63,251 nucleotides of DNA from CAYSDL01 sp964429875 (GCA_964429875.1 CAYSDL010000003.1:1-63251); one strand, 5' to 3'; positions 8,608 to 17,524 are shown, counted from the first letter of the stretch. Program-made: numbers and translations. Notes: generated from the letters alone by a model not told the origin.

Positions 8608-9071
8608 ATTTTATTTTTTTCATAAATCAACTCGTATTGATTCGTATTTTCCTTAATTAAATTAATTATCATTCTATCATTTGGCATAATTGGACCATTA
8701 ACAGAAAACCATTGTCTTAAACCTTTAGTTAAATATCCATTTGAAGTTATATGTGTTTTTATATTGCCAACATTAGTAATAAGAATAAAATCCTTATCTT
8801 TTGCAGGAATAAAAAAACGGTGTTTTTCAGGTATATATATTCTATTATACATGTTCATTGTATGTACTTCTTCTTTAATTTTAAATTCTATCGATTCAAT
8901 ATCTTCTGGATGTTGATCCCACAATTCTATTTGGTCAAGACTACTTGAATCATGAATAGATATCTCAATATCATTACCGTTTGATAAATTTAATTGTTTT
9001 GCAATAATATCCGGTATTTTTGCATAAAAATGATTTCTAATTTTAGATATATGGACTCTTATTTTTTTCAT
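8604..9071 (-). CDS. Small protein, possibly AbrB-like DNA-binding, unknown function
   Basis: The 155-residue soluble protein is basic at its N-terminus. Residues about 14-39 (YAKIPDIIAKQLNLSNGNDI) resemble the strand-helix-turn pattern of AbrB/MazE swapped-hairpin barrels, IPxxxxKxLxLxxGDxIEI. The second half (about 80-148) contains the pattern IYIPEKHRFFIP, then KGLRQWF and PNDRMIINLI, which reads like a second beta-barrel; a B3/EcoRII-N-like fold is a guess. It overlaps parC's continuation by ATGA and tnaA by ATGA, so it is tightly coupled to the topoisomerase IV genes. No specific family is recognised. A role in DNA binding or regulation is inference. Confidence 0.55.
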   Translation of the reverse strand: MKKIRVHISKIRNHFYAKIPDIIAKQLNLSNGNDIEISIHDSSSLDQIELWDQHPEDIESIEFKIKEEVHTMNMYNRIYIPEKHRFFIPAKDKDFILITNVGNIKTHITSNGYLTKGLRQWFSVNGPIMPNDRMIINLIKENTNQYELIYEKNKI

Positions 9072-9583
9072 TTAAAAAGAGTTAATTCATTATCTGGATC
9101 AAGTTTAATATCATCATTATTTTCATTTTTTTCTTTGTCTACAATCTCTTTGAATTTAAAACCACTCATTCTTCTTTTATTATCTAGTTTTTTACCATTT
9201 GCTTTCCAGCCTTTTATATCTATAAAATCATTAATATATATAGATTTATTTTTCTTTTCACCATTTAATATTCTGTAGTTATAATCTATAGATAATTTAC
9301 TGAAATTTGAGATTAAAAGAGATTTAGAACCTCTAGCTTCAAAAATTAAATTAAAACGTTTACCAATACTGTTTGTTTCAATTCTAAAACGTTTTATATA
9401 ATATGTTTTTGTTTTACCATCTTTATGTAAGAGAGTATAGATTAATTGAGGATCAAATCTCTCAATCAAACTAATATCTGACATTTTATATCTATTTGAA
9501 AAATCAAATGATGTCATTTCATAGCTTCCATCCATATAAAAAATTATAATATTATCATCTGAATTAAATGATCCTAGATACAA
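9068..9583 (-). CDS. parC: ParC C-terminal portion, downstream of an in-frame TGA
   Basis: These 171 residues continue the parC reading frame after the TGA at 9605-9607; the seven codons 9584-9604 (LNAEQRG) also match ParC. Recognisable C-terminal ParC sequence of the Bacteroidetes type follows: YLGSFNSDDNIIIFYMDGSY, SFDFSNRY, the YYIKRFRIE stretch and IKGWKANGKKL near the end. The nominal start at 9583 is a TTG with no Shine-Dalgarno site in front, so independent initiation looks unlikely. The real TGA stop (9068-9070) overlaps the next gene's ATG. Best read as the missing end of ParC (855 residues if read through), not as a separate gene. Confidence 0.85.
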   Translation of the reverse strand: MYLGSFNSDDNIIIFYMDGSYEMTSFDFSNRYKMSDISLIERFDPQLIYTLLHKDGKTKTYYIKRFRIETNSIGKRFNLIFEARGSKSLLISNFSKLSIDYNYRILNGEKKNKSIYINDFIDIKGWKANGKKLDNKRRMSGFKFKEIVDKEKNENNDDIKLDPDNELTLFK

Positions 9584-9604
9584 CCCACGTTGTTCAGCAT
9601 TTAA

Positions 9605-9607
9605 TCA
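9605..9607 (-). other. In-frame TGA interrupting parC
   Basis: Codons read GGA TGA TTA AAT GCT, that is Gly-stop-Leu-Asn-Ala, within the otherwise continuous 856-codon frame 9068-11635. In Bacteroidetes-type ParC as I recall it, an Arg (GRLN) stands here, so a single CGA-to-TGA transition would explain it. TGA is used as a normal stop at 9068 and 8604 next door, so a genome-wide recoding is not supported. Sequencing error, a real nonsense allele or readthrough remain possible. Confidence 0.9.
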
Positions 9608-11635
9608 TCCTTTATTTTCATCAAGCCAAATATCTCGCCCCCCTAATGTTGAAGACCCAGATGACTTTTGATTTATTTTTCGAACAGTGTGTTTAGTTAA
9701 TATATTTCCTTTTGAGTTTTTATTTTTTATAGATAGTGAATCAAAATCATATTCTAATGATTTATTTTTCGCTTTAGACTTTGAATGTAAAAATATATTT
9801 ATAGTTTCCGATTCACTATTTGGATTAGCCGTAAAATATAAAACTTTACTGTTTTCAGAGCCACGAGTAAGATTATATATTTTATCTTTAATTAAGGAAG
9901 TTACAGCAAATCGTTTTATGTATGTGAAGTTAGTTGCACCATCTTCATAAGCTACATTATATACCATATGATTGTCATTTTTTTTCCAAATAGCAGCATA
10001 AATAATATTCTTTCCTATATATTTTTTTTCTTCTACTTGGGTAACTAGATATGTTCCATCATCTAAAAAGACAATTATGTTATCAATATTTGAACATTTG
10101 CAAATGTACTCATCTTTCTTAATGCCGAAACCAATGAAGCCATCTTTTCTATTGATAAACAATTTATGATTTGCTACAGCAACTCGTCTCATTGAAATAG
10201 AATCAAATTCTTGTATTAGTGTATTACGATTTCTATTAAATCCATATTTTTCTAATAATTTTTGAAAATAATCAATTGAGAAATTGATAATATCATTAAT
10301 ATTAATTTTTATTTCCTTAATATCTACTTCATGTTGTTTAATCATTGACAACTGCTTATTTATATCATACTTACTAATTCTTTTAATTTTAATTTCTGTT
10401 AAATGTGCAATATCATTATCGGTAACTTCTTTTTTTAATTTTTCAAGATAAGGTTTAAGCTTATCATGAATTGTAGATAAAATTAATTCCCAAGTAGTAC
10501 AATCTTCTATAAATCTATAAATTTTCTGTTCAATAAATATTCTTTCCAATGAAGCAATATGCCATTTATTTTCAAGTAAAAGAAGCTTATATTCAAGTTC
10601 TTTTTTTAAGAGATGAACAGTGTTATTTGTAGATATTTTCAACAATTCATTAACGGAAATAAAATGTGGTTTATTATCGACAATTATACAGCAATTTGGA
10701 GATAAACTGATCTCACAATTTGTAAAAGCATATAATGCATCTACAGTGACATTTGGAGAGACACCTTTTATAAGATGGATAATAATTTCAATTTTTTCAG
10801 CTGTATTATCTTCTATATTTTTTATTTTAATTTTTCCAGCATTATTTGCCTTTACAACAGAATCTATTAAACTTTCAGTTGTCACTGAATAAGGAAGGTC
10901 ATTAATTATCAATGTTTCTTTATTTAATATATCAATATTACATCTAACTCTAACTCTTCCACCTTTTTTACCCATGTTATAATTTTGTATATCAATCATA
11001 CCTTTAGTATAAAAATCTGGATAAATTGTAAATTGTTTATTTTTTAAAATTTTGATTGAAGATTTGATCAGTTCTACAAAATTATGTGGCAATATTTTAG
11101 TCGATAATCCAACAGCAATACCTTCAGCTCCTTGTGATAAAATCAATGGAAATTTCACTGGTAATGTAACTGGTTCTTTTTTTCTGCCATCATATGAAGA
11201 TTGAAAAATTGTAATATTTTTATTAAAAATCACATCTAAAGAAAATTGAGTTAATCTTGCTTCAATATAACGTGCTGCTGCAGCCTTATCTCCAGTACGT
11301 GGATCACCCCAATTTCCTTGCATGTCTACAAGTAAATCTTTCTGAGCTAAAGAAACTAGAGCATCTTCGATCGCTTTATCTCCATGAGGATGGTATTGCA
11401 TTGTATGTCCAATAATATTTGCTACTTTATGGTATCTAGAATCATGCATCTCTTTCATAGAATGTAATATTCTTCGTTGAACTGGTTTTAGACCATCATT
11501 TATTTTAGGAACAGCTCTTTCTAGTATTACATATGAAGCATAATCTAAGAACCAATCTTTGTACATATCAGAAATAGATCTATCATCTGAAAGCTTATTG
11601 TCGGAATTAATTATATTTATGTCTTGATCACTCAT
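9605..11635 (-). CDS. parC: DNA topoisomerase IV subunit A (ParC), N-terminal 676 residues
   Basis: Breaks and rejoins DNA in the type IIA topoisomerase that decatenates daughter chromosomes, with ParE. The catalytic Tyr123 lies in AAARYIEARLT; HPHGDKAIED (82-91) is the helix equivalent to the quinolone-resistance region; DGLKPVQRRIL (47-57) is diagnostic. The frame stops at TGA 9605-9607 right after GGRDIWLDENKG, in the middle of the C-terminal domain, where relatives continue with a GRLN-like segment. Sequence past the TGA stays in frame and homologous (see the entry at 9068-9583). The start overlaps the parE stop by one base (TAATG), so parE and parC are translationally coupled. Confidence 0.95.
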   Translation of the reverse strand: MSDQDINIINSDNKLSDDRSISDMYKDWFLDYASYVILERAVPKINDGLKPVQRRILHSMKEMHDSRYHKVANIIGHTMQYHPHGDKAIEDALVSLAQKDLLVDMQGNWGDPRTGDKAAAARYIEARLTQFSLDVIFNKNITIFQSSYDGRKKEPVTLPVKFPLILSQGAEGIAVGLSTKILPHNFVELIKSSIKILKNKQFTIYPDFYTKGMIDIQNYNMGKKGGRVRVRCNIDILNKETLIINDLPYSVTTESLIDSVVKANNAGKIKIKNIEDNTAEKIEIIIHLIKGVSPNVTVDALYAFTNCEISLSPNCCIIVDNKPHFISVNELLKISTNNTVHLLKKELEYKLLLLENKWHIASLERIFIEQKIYRFIEDCTTWELILSTIHDKLKPYLEKLKKEVTDNDIAHLTEIKIKRISKYDINKQLSMIKQHEVDIKEIKININDIINFSIDYFQKLLEKYGFNRNRNTLIQEFDSISMRRVAVANHKLFINRKDGFIGFGIKKDEYICKCSNIDNIIVFLDDGTYLVTQVEEKKYIGKNIIYAAIWKKNDNHMVYNVAYEDGATNFTYIKRFAVTSLIKDKIYNLTRGSENSKVLYFTANPNSESETINIFLHSKSKAKNKSLEYDFDSLSIKNKNSKGNILTKHTVRKINQKSSGSSTLGGRDIWLDENKG

Positions 11636-13488
11636 TATATACTTTCCTCAAATCTTAAATTTTCAATAATAAATTTCTGCCTATCTTGTGTATTTTTTCC
11701 CATATAGTATGATAGAATATCATTAATTGAAGTGTTTCCTCTGTATATAACAGGTTCAATACGGATATTTTCATCAATGAATGATTTAAATTCACTAGGA
11801 GAAATTTCACCAAGACCTTTGAACCTTGTTATTTCAACACTTTTGCCTAATTTATTGAGTGCACTTTCTTTTTCTTTCTCCGAATATGCATATATAGTAT
11901 CTTTTTTATTACGTACTCTAAATAATGGTGTTTCTAATATGTATATATGTCCATTTCTAACTATATCTGGGAAAAATTGTAAAAAAAATGTTAGAATTAA
12001 TAGCCTTATATGCATTCCATCAACATCAGCATCCGTAGCTATAATTATCTGATTATATCTTAAGTTTTCTATTCCATTTTCAACATTTAAAGCATGTTGG
12101 AGTAAATTAAATTCTTCATTTTCATAAACTATTTTTTTTGTTAAACCATATGAATTTAGAGGCTTCCCTCTTAAGCTAAAAACAGCTTGATTTTTAACAT
12201 TTCGTGATTTTGTAATAGAACCGCTAGCAGAATCACCTTCAGTTATAAAAATTGAAGTATTAAGTTTTATTTCATCATCAATATTTTTATCAGAATAATG
12301 ATTTTTACAATCTCTGAGCTTCTTGTTATGTAAGTTTGCTTTTTTTGCTCTTTTATTTGCAATTTTTTTAATACCTGCCATATCTTTTCGTTCTTTCTCT
12401 GAACGTAGGATCCTTTCTAACAATAAATCTGCAGTTTTAGAGTGTTTATGAAGGAAATTATCTAAATGTGTTTTGATAAAATCATTTATAAAGACTCTTA
12501 CTGTTAAACTATCCTCAATTATATCTGTTGAACCTAATTTAGTCTTAGTTTGTGATTCAAAGACTGGATTTTGCATTCTAATGCTAATAGCTGATATAAT
12601 AGACGCTCTAATATCAGAAGTATCAAAATCTTTTTTATAAAAATCTCTCAGAGTTTTAACAATAGCTTCCTTAAAAGCCGACAAATGTGTTCCTCCATGG
12701 GTTGTATTTTGACCATTTACAAATGAGTAATACTCCTCGCCATAGTTATTCCCATGAGTGATAGCTATTTCAATATCTTTATCTTTAAGATGTATGATCG
12801 GATAATGTGTGAATTGATTTATAGTATTCTTTTCAAGAAGATCTTTTAACCCATTCTCAGAATAAAAATTTTTATTATTATAACTGATTTTTAAGCCCGA
12901 ATTTAAATAAACATAATTTAAAATTTGATGTTCAACAAAATCTTCGATAAACCTATAATTTTTAAAGATTTTATTATCGGGTATAAAGGTGATTTTAGTA
13001 CCATTCCTTATAGTTGTGTCAGTAATATCCTGTTTATATTTAATATCACCTCTAGAATATTCTAAAATGATAGTTTGATTATCTCTTATAGATTGAATTG
13101 TAAATTTTTCAGATAAAGCATTAACTGCTTTGGTTCCAACTCCATTTAATCCTACAGATTTTTGAAAAACCTCAGAATCATACTTACCTCCTGTATTAAT
13201 TTTAGATACACAATCATGAACTTTACCTAATGGTATACCCCTTCCATAATCTCTGATAATAACTGCATTGCCTTTAATTCTAACATCAATTTGAGAACCA
13301 TATCCCATGACATATTCATCAATGGAGTTATCTATAATTTCTTTTAATAATATATATATACCATCATCAGCAGATTTACCATCGCCTATTTTTCCAATAT
13401 ACATACCTGGACGTAATCGTATATGCTCCTTCCAATCTAAAGATTTAATTGAGCTTTCATCATATAATGGTAATGTTTTTTTTGGCAT
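11635..13488 (-). CDS. parE: DNA topoisomerase IV subunit B (ParE)
   Basis: ATPase subunit of topoisomerase IV, partner of the adjacent ParC. The GHKL ATPase site is intact: Glu50/Asn54 in KEIIDNS, DYGRGIP (80-86) and GLNGVGTK (113-120). The TOPRIM domain has EGDSASG (417-423) and DADVDG (486-491), which bind the catalytic metal. The 617-residue length fits ParE and lacks the GyrB insertion seen in some lineages. An upstream in-frame TTG (13500) exists, but ATG at 13488 (MPKKTLPLYDES) is the natural start and lies one base after the preceding gene's stop. Its pairing with this parC favours topoisomerase IV over gyrase. Confidence 0.95.
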   Translation of the reverse strand: MPKKTLPLYDESSIKSLDWKEHIRLRPGMYIGKIGDGKSADDGIYILLKEIIDNSIDEYVMGYGSQIDVRIKGNAVIIRDYGRGIPLGKVHDCVSKINTGGKYDSEVFQKSVGLNGVGTKAVNALSEKFTIQSIRDNQTIILEYSRGDIKYKQDITDTTIRNGTKITFIPDNKIFKNYRFIEDFVEHQILNYVYLNSGLKISYNNKNFYSENGLKDLLEKNTINQFTHYPIIHLKDKDIEIAITHGNNYGEEYYSFVNGQNTTHGGTHLSAFKEAIVKTLRDFYKKDFDTSDIRASIISAISIRMQNPVFESQTKTKLGSTDIIEDSLTVRVFINDFIKTHLDNFLHKHSKTADLLLERILRSEKERKDMAGIKKIANKRAKKANLHNKKLRDCKNHYSDKNIDDEIKLNTSIFITEGDSASGSITKSRNVKNQAVFSLRGKPLNSYGLTKKIVYENEEFNLLQHALNVENGIENLRYNQIIIATDADVDGMHIRLLILTFFLQFFPDIVRNGHIYILETPLFRVRNKKDTIYAYSEKEKESALNKLGKSVEITRFKGLGEISPSEFKSFIDENIRIEPVIYRGNTSINDILSYYMGKNTQDRQKFIIENLRFEESI

Positions 13489-13489
13489 A

Positions 13490-15085
13490 TTAATTATCAA
13501 TCATATATATAGGGATATTTCCTTTGATCAAAGCATTTTGAAAATGACTTATATCTATTTTTTTATTTATAAGGGCATCAAAATACATATATTCGAAAAT
13601 ATAAAAATTATTTAACGAAGCAATAGTCTTATATTTACTAACTGCTTCATCTTTATGATAATAACCATACTTAATTAAATTAGAAATAATTTTATCTTTT
13701 GATATATTATCATTAAATAGATTATGTTGATTAATAGATAAAACTATTGTTCTTAAAATATCTAAGCAATCAATAACTCCATATAATTCATCTTGATTAA
13801 AAAACTCATCATTTAATAAAATACTTCTTAGATATCTGGATAAAGCATTCTGGTATGATTTATCATTTACAACACCCTTGAATTTAACATTATTTCTATC
13901 ATAAAAAGAATTGATTATGTCTAGTGTAAGATCACTAAAGATACTATACTTATTAAAATTGTAATCTTTATTATCTATATCTATAAAAATATTATCATTA
14001 AAAGTAAAAGATTTCGATCTAAATAAATTTAGATCATAATCTTTTTTAAAAATTAATGGCAGTTTATTAATTGAAAGAGCATTTAGATCAGTACTTATTA
14101 TTGTATTAATCTCATTTAAAGTTTTATAATAATTAGAAATAATCTTATCATTATTAATTGTAGATGTAAATATTTTATTCTCAAGAACCCATTTAATAAC
14201 ATTTAAAGAATCTGTTTCATCAACCCATACAGGCTCATCATTTTCTATTAGATAGAATTTTAAGCATTTATTAAACAATTTAGAATTGTAATTCTTATAA
14301 TTATTCATTATATGTTCGACTTTATCATTATAATCTATATGAGTAGAAATATTTTCTTGGATATATTTTGAATATATTATTTTTTTATCATTTAATATTT
14401 CTACTGGTTGAGTTATATAGAGATTGCTTTCTTTAAATTCTAAAAAAGATTTCTTGAGATATTTAATTTTATTATCAAGGCTATCAAGTGTATTAATATC
14501 TGAGGATACTTTAATTGGAACATAATTTAAATAGTTTAAATATATTTGCGACTCATTAGAAAAAATATTTTTATCCAATAATCTATATTTATTTTTATTA
14601 TCAATGATAAATTGAATATTTTTTATATTTCTATCAATTGCATGAAACAATAAATCTATTTTTTCATTCATCATCAAGCTTTCATTTTCTATAATACTAT
14701 ATATAGAATAATAATTATCATATAGTAGTAAATAAGGATCATCTATTATTTCTGAATCTGAGTTAATTATTAATAAATTATTTATTAGATGTTTTAAATA
14801 GAAATATTGTTCAGATAACATTGATTTATTTTTACCTATATCCAGCTGAGATAGTTCTAATTGAAAACGTTTTAAATCATTAATATATTCTTTAAAACTA
14901 TTTGTATAATAAAAATCATTGTAGTAATGATAGCCTTTATTATAATAGTTAATATTAGTCATATGATTGTTTTTGTACCAATTTTCAAATGCATCATTCA
15001 ATAAATAGAATGATTTATATGTTTTACTAGTACAAGAAAACATAATAATAGAAAAAAACAATGTTAAGCATTTTATTATGTACAC
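13490..15085 (-). CDS. Predicted lipoprotein, possible degenerate DUF885 relative
   Basis: The 531-residue protein begins with a hydrophobic signal ending in MFSC at residue 18, a plausible though loose lipobox. The body is long, helical and rich in Asn, Lys, Tyr and Ile. The last about 120 residues (an ILRTIVLSI helix, the KYGYYHKDEAVSKY segment, FQNALIKGNIPIYMI at the end) follow the order of the C-terminal part of DUF885 hydrolases (SxExxxEVxRY, FHxAVLxxGxxPL). However, the HEAxPGHH zinc motif of that family is not present. If related, it is probably catalytically dead. It sits between nadK and parE with one- or two-base spacings, so it is co-transcribed with housekeeping genes. Confidence 0.55.
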   Translation of the reverse strand: MYIIKCLTLFFSIIMFSCTSKTYKSFYLLNDAFENWYKNNHMTNINYYNKGYHYYNDFYYTNSFKEYINDLKRFQLELSQLDIGKNKSMLSEQYFYLKHLINNLLIINSDSEIIDDPYLLLYDNYYSIYSIIENESLMMNEKIDLLFHAIDRNIKNIQFIIDNKNKYRLLDKNIFSNESQIYLNYLNYVPIKVSSDINTLDSLDNKIKYLKKSFLEFKESNLYITQPVEILNDKKIIYSKYIQENISTHIDYNDKVEHIMNNYKNYNSKLFNKCLKFYLIENDEPVWVDETDSLNVIKWVLENKIFTSTINNDKIISNYYKTLNEINTIISTDLNALSINKLPLIFKKDYDLNLFRSKSFTFNDNIFIDIDNKDYNFNKYSIFSDLTLDIINSFYDRNNVKFKGVVNDKSYQNALSRYLRSILLNDEFFNQDELYGVIDCLDILRTIVLSINQHNLFNDNISKDKIISNLIKYGYYHKDEAVSKYKTIASLNNFYIFEYMYFDALINKKIDISHFQNALIKGNIPIYMIDN

Positions 15086-15946
15086 TTATCTCCAGCCTAT
15101 TTTTTTTCTTAATTTCTGGTAATAATTATTTACTCCTGGGATAGAAACAAATAATGCATACTGATTAGTATTAAATATCTTAATTGTTGATTTTTTTCGT
15201 ATATTATATTTTTGCTGACCATCTGAAGATAATGAAATTTTCCCGACATTATTTTTAGATAAAATTTTAATTTGCTGATCAGATTTTAAAACTATGGGTC
15301 TCAATGATAATGTATGTGGAGAAACAGGAGTAATAACCAAACAATCTACATCAGGTGATATTATAGGACCTCCAGCTGATAAAGAATATGCAGTAGAACC
15401 AAGTGGAGTAGAAAAGATGATACCATCAGAATTAAATTTATTAAGTAGATTTCTTCCTATATATACATCTAATTTCACTAACCTTGAAAGCTCTGGTTGA
15501 CTTACTACAATATCATTTAATGCAACAATCGATTTTTCTATGTTTTGATCATTATAAAAAGTAGCTCCAATTAATCTATGTTTAGTGAAATGTAATTTAT
15601 TTTTTTTAAATATTTTTTCTAAAATACTTCTGTAATTATTTTTATCACAATGGTTTAAAAAACCAAGATTACCTATATGTATACCAAGAATAGGGATTTG
15701 CAAGGATTTCATTCTACGGACACATGATAAAATCGCACCATCACCACCTATAGAAATGAGCAGCTCATATTTATTTTTTTTTGAATAAATTTTATAGAAT
15801 TTATAACGAGAAGATATCTCAGGATTTTTTACATGTTCATCTATAAATATTTTATTATTAACATCTTTTGATAAATAATTATAAATATTTATTAAAATAT
15901 CATTAAAATCAATTTTTCTTTTATTTCCAGAAAGTAATATATTCAT
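15086..15946 (-). CDS. nadK: NAD kinase
   Basis: Phosphorylates NAD to NADP in the cytosol. The 286-residue protein has GGDG (67-70), GNLGFL (92-97), the Asn-Asp pair (144-145) and STPLGSTAYSLSAGGP (179-194), which together define the active site. It lies three bases after xseB and directly precedes the lipoprotein gene (stop and start adjacent). The nadK next to xseA/xseB arrangement suggests one transcript. Only the very N-terminus is less conserved; the ATG start is unambiguous. Confidence 0.95.
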   Translation of the reverse strand: MNILLSGNKRKIDFNDILINIYNYLSKDVNNKIFIDEHVKNPEISSRYKFYKIYSKKNKYELLISIGGDGAILSCVRRMKSLQIPILGIHIGNLGFLNHCDKNNYRSILEKIFKKNKLHFTKHRLIGATFYNDQNIEKSIVALNDIVVSQPELSRLVKLDVYIGRNLLNKFNSDGIIFSTPLGSTAYSLSAGGPIISPDVDCLVITPVSPHTLSLRPIVLKSDQQIKILSKNNVGKISLSSDGQQKYNIRKKSTIKIFNTNQYALFVSIPGVNNYYQKLRKKIGWR

Positions 15947-15949
15947 AGC

Positions 15950-16156
15950 CTATATAATGTCTTTTGATTTTTCTATTTTTTCTATTTCTAATTTTGCTGT
16001 TGTTAATTTATTATTGCATATATCATATAATTCACTACCTTTTTTAAATGCATCAACTAACTCATCTAATGTAAGGTTTGAATCTTCAACTTTTTTTGAA
16101 ATCGATTCAAGCTGTCTTAAAGCTTCCTCAAAAGTAATATTATTATTTTTTTTCAT
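15950..16156 (-). CDS. xseB: Exodeoxyribonuclease VII small subunit
   Basis: Small helical subunit that binds XseA to form exonuclease VII, which degrades single-stranded DNA from both ends. The 68-residue product shows the family pattern: ITFEEALRQLESISKKVEDS, then LDELVDAFKKGSELYDICNN. Its start overlaps the end of xseA by 14 bases, the usual coupling for this pair. Confidence 0.93.
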   Translation of the reverse strand: MKKNNNITFEEALRQLESISKKVEDSNLTLDELVDAFKKGSELYDICNNKLTTAKLEIEKIEKSKDII

Positions 16157-17339
16157 TTCTTTTAATATCTCCTATATAAACTTCAATTGAATCATTATAC
16201 ATATCAACATTTAATACATCATTCACATAAATATTTTCTGAATTATTTAAAATTTTCCCATTTTTTTTTATTATTGAAAAACCTATTTTCTTTAATGATT
16301 CAATATTGTTTTGTTTTAGAATATTATTATAAATATTGATAGAGTTCTTATACTTTTCTAAATTGAAATTAACTGTTTTTTCAAACATAGCATAGTTATT
16401 ATCCATTATTGATATAAATGATTTAATGTATAAATTCTTCTTTTCAATTGAAGATAAAAAGTTGTTTGCTTGAAGACTTAATAAATAATTTTTAACTCTA
16501 TTTTTTAAACAAGATTCAAGCGTACCATATTGAGAATCAATATATTGTAATAAATCTGTTATATCAGGGACAGATAATTCAGCAGCTTCCGAAGGAGTTG
16601 AACATTTTAAATCTGATGCTAAATCAGATAAACTTGTATCAATCTCATGACCAATAGCAGTAATAATTGGGATAGATGATTTTGAAATAGAGCGTACAAG
16701 TGATTCATCATTAAATGATGTTAAATCACTAGAGCTACCACCACCCCTTGCTATTATTATCAAATCAATATTTTTTTTAATATTTATTAATTCTATAAAG
16801 TCGGTGATCATATTAGATGAGTTGGTTCCTTGTACTTTAACATCATATAGGAACAATTTTAAATATGGTGCTCTTCTTGAATAAATATTAATCATATCTT
16901 TAATAACTGCACCATTAATTGATGTTAAAATAGCTATATTTTTTGGGTATTTTGGGATTTTATTTTTATTTTTTTGATCAAACAAACCTTCTTTATACAA
17001 TTTTTTCTTTAATTTTAATAGTTCTATAGATTCTTTACCTTTTCCCTTTATAAATGAGTCTTTTACAACTAATTGAAATCTGCCCTTAGTATTATAAATG
17101 GTAACATTGCCATTTAATGTTACTAAATCACTATCTTTAATTTTATTTATAGAATTATAATTAAACCATGTACATGATATTTCTGAATTAGCATCTTTTA
17201 ATGTAAAATAAGCATGTCCTGAGCCATAAACTTTAAAATTAATAATTTCACCTGATACCCAAATATTATTAAGATTATTTTCAAGAATTGACTTTGAATG
17301 ATTATTAAGCTGTGTTACTGTATATATAAAACTTTCCAT
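16143..17339 (-). CDS. xseA: Exodeoxyribonuclease VII large subunit
   Basis: Catalytic subunit of exonuclease VII. The N-terminal OB-fold is clear (YTVTQLN at the start, WVSGEIINF, then GHAYFTLKDANSEISC). The core domain has PKNIAILTSINGAVIKD, the IIARGGGSSSDLTSFNDE stretch and ITAIGHEIDTSLSDLASD. Length is 398 residues. An in-frame ATG exists at 17369, but it would add ten residues encoded by the arm of a terminator hairpin. ATG 17339 (MESFIYTV) matches the family start, with AGAAG just in front. It leads a ten-gene minus-strand run down to 4060. Confidence 0.94.
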   Translation of the reverse strand: MESFIYTVTQLNNHSKSILENNLNNIWVSGEIINFKVYGSGHAYFTLKDANSEISCTWFNYNSINKIKDSDLVTLNGNVTIYNTKGRFQLVVKDSFIKGKGKESIELLKLKKKLYKEGLFDQKNKNKIPKYPKNIAILTSINGAVIKDMINIYSRRAPYLKLFLYDVKVQGTNSSNMITDFIELINIKKNIDLIIIARGGGSSSDLTSFNDESLVRSISKSSIPIITAIGHEIDTSLSDLASDLKCSTPSEAAELSVPDITDLLQYIDSQYGTLESCLKNRVKNYLLSLQANNFLSSIEKKNLYIKSFISIMDNNYAMFEKTVNFNLEKYKNSINIYNNILKQNNIESLKKIGFSIIKKNGKILNNSENIYVNDVLNVDMYNDSIEVYIGDIKRNEKK

Positions 17340-17353
17340 CTTCTTAGTATCCA

Positions 17354-17400
17354 AAAAAAAACCATTCATTCTATAATAAAATATTATAAATGAATGGTTT
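17354..17400 (-). terminator. Terminator hairpin after the HU and COX24-type genes
   Basis: A 12-bp perfect arm (17359-17370 with 17389-17400, AAACCATTCATT) is extended by a TATAAT/ATTATA pairing inside. It is flanked by T-runs on each strand. It lies 22 bases past the COX24-type gene stop and just upstream of the xseA start. It probably separates HU and the COX24-type gene from the xseA transcript. Confidence 0.8.
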
Positions 17401-17422
17401 TTTTATATATTGTATAGGTTAA

Positions 17423-17512
17423 TTATTTTTTCTTGTGTCTATTAGCTCTTAAACGTTTTTTCTTTTTGTGAGTGTTCATTTTTTGACGTTTTCTTTTTTT
17501 ACCACATGGCAT
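17423..17512 (-). CDS. 29-residue AURKAIP1/COX24-domain protein
   Basis: The product MPCGKKRKRQKMNTHKKKKR continues with LRANRHKKK and is 29 residues, over half of them Lys or Arg. The pattern (MPxGKKRKRxKxxTHKRKKRxRxNRHKK) is that of the short AURKAIP1/COX24-domain proteins annotated in Bacteroidetes and relatives, which resemble the mitochondrial ribosomal protein mS38 and mycobacterial bS22. A strong AAGGAG (17521-17526) lies eight bases before the ATG. It follows the HU gene and is closed by the hairpin at 17354-17400. A ribosome-associated role is inferred from the mitochondrial relative. Confidence 0.85.
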   Translation of the reverse strand: MPCGKKRKRQKMNTHKKKKRLRANRHKKK

Positions 17513-17524
17513 AAACTTTTCTCC

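Noticed and set aside
9068..9583. Independent gene for the 171-residue ParC end
   Set aside because: It begins at a TTG without a ribosome-binding site, and the codons before it back to the TGA also match ParC.
9605..9607. TGA recoded as an amino acid genome-wide
   Set aside because: TGA ends the genes at 9068, 8604 and 23454 in ATGA overlaps, and Trp is encoded by TGG throughout.
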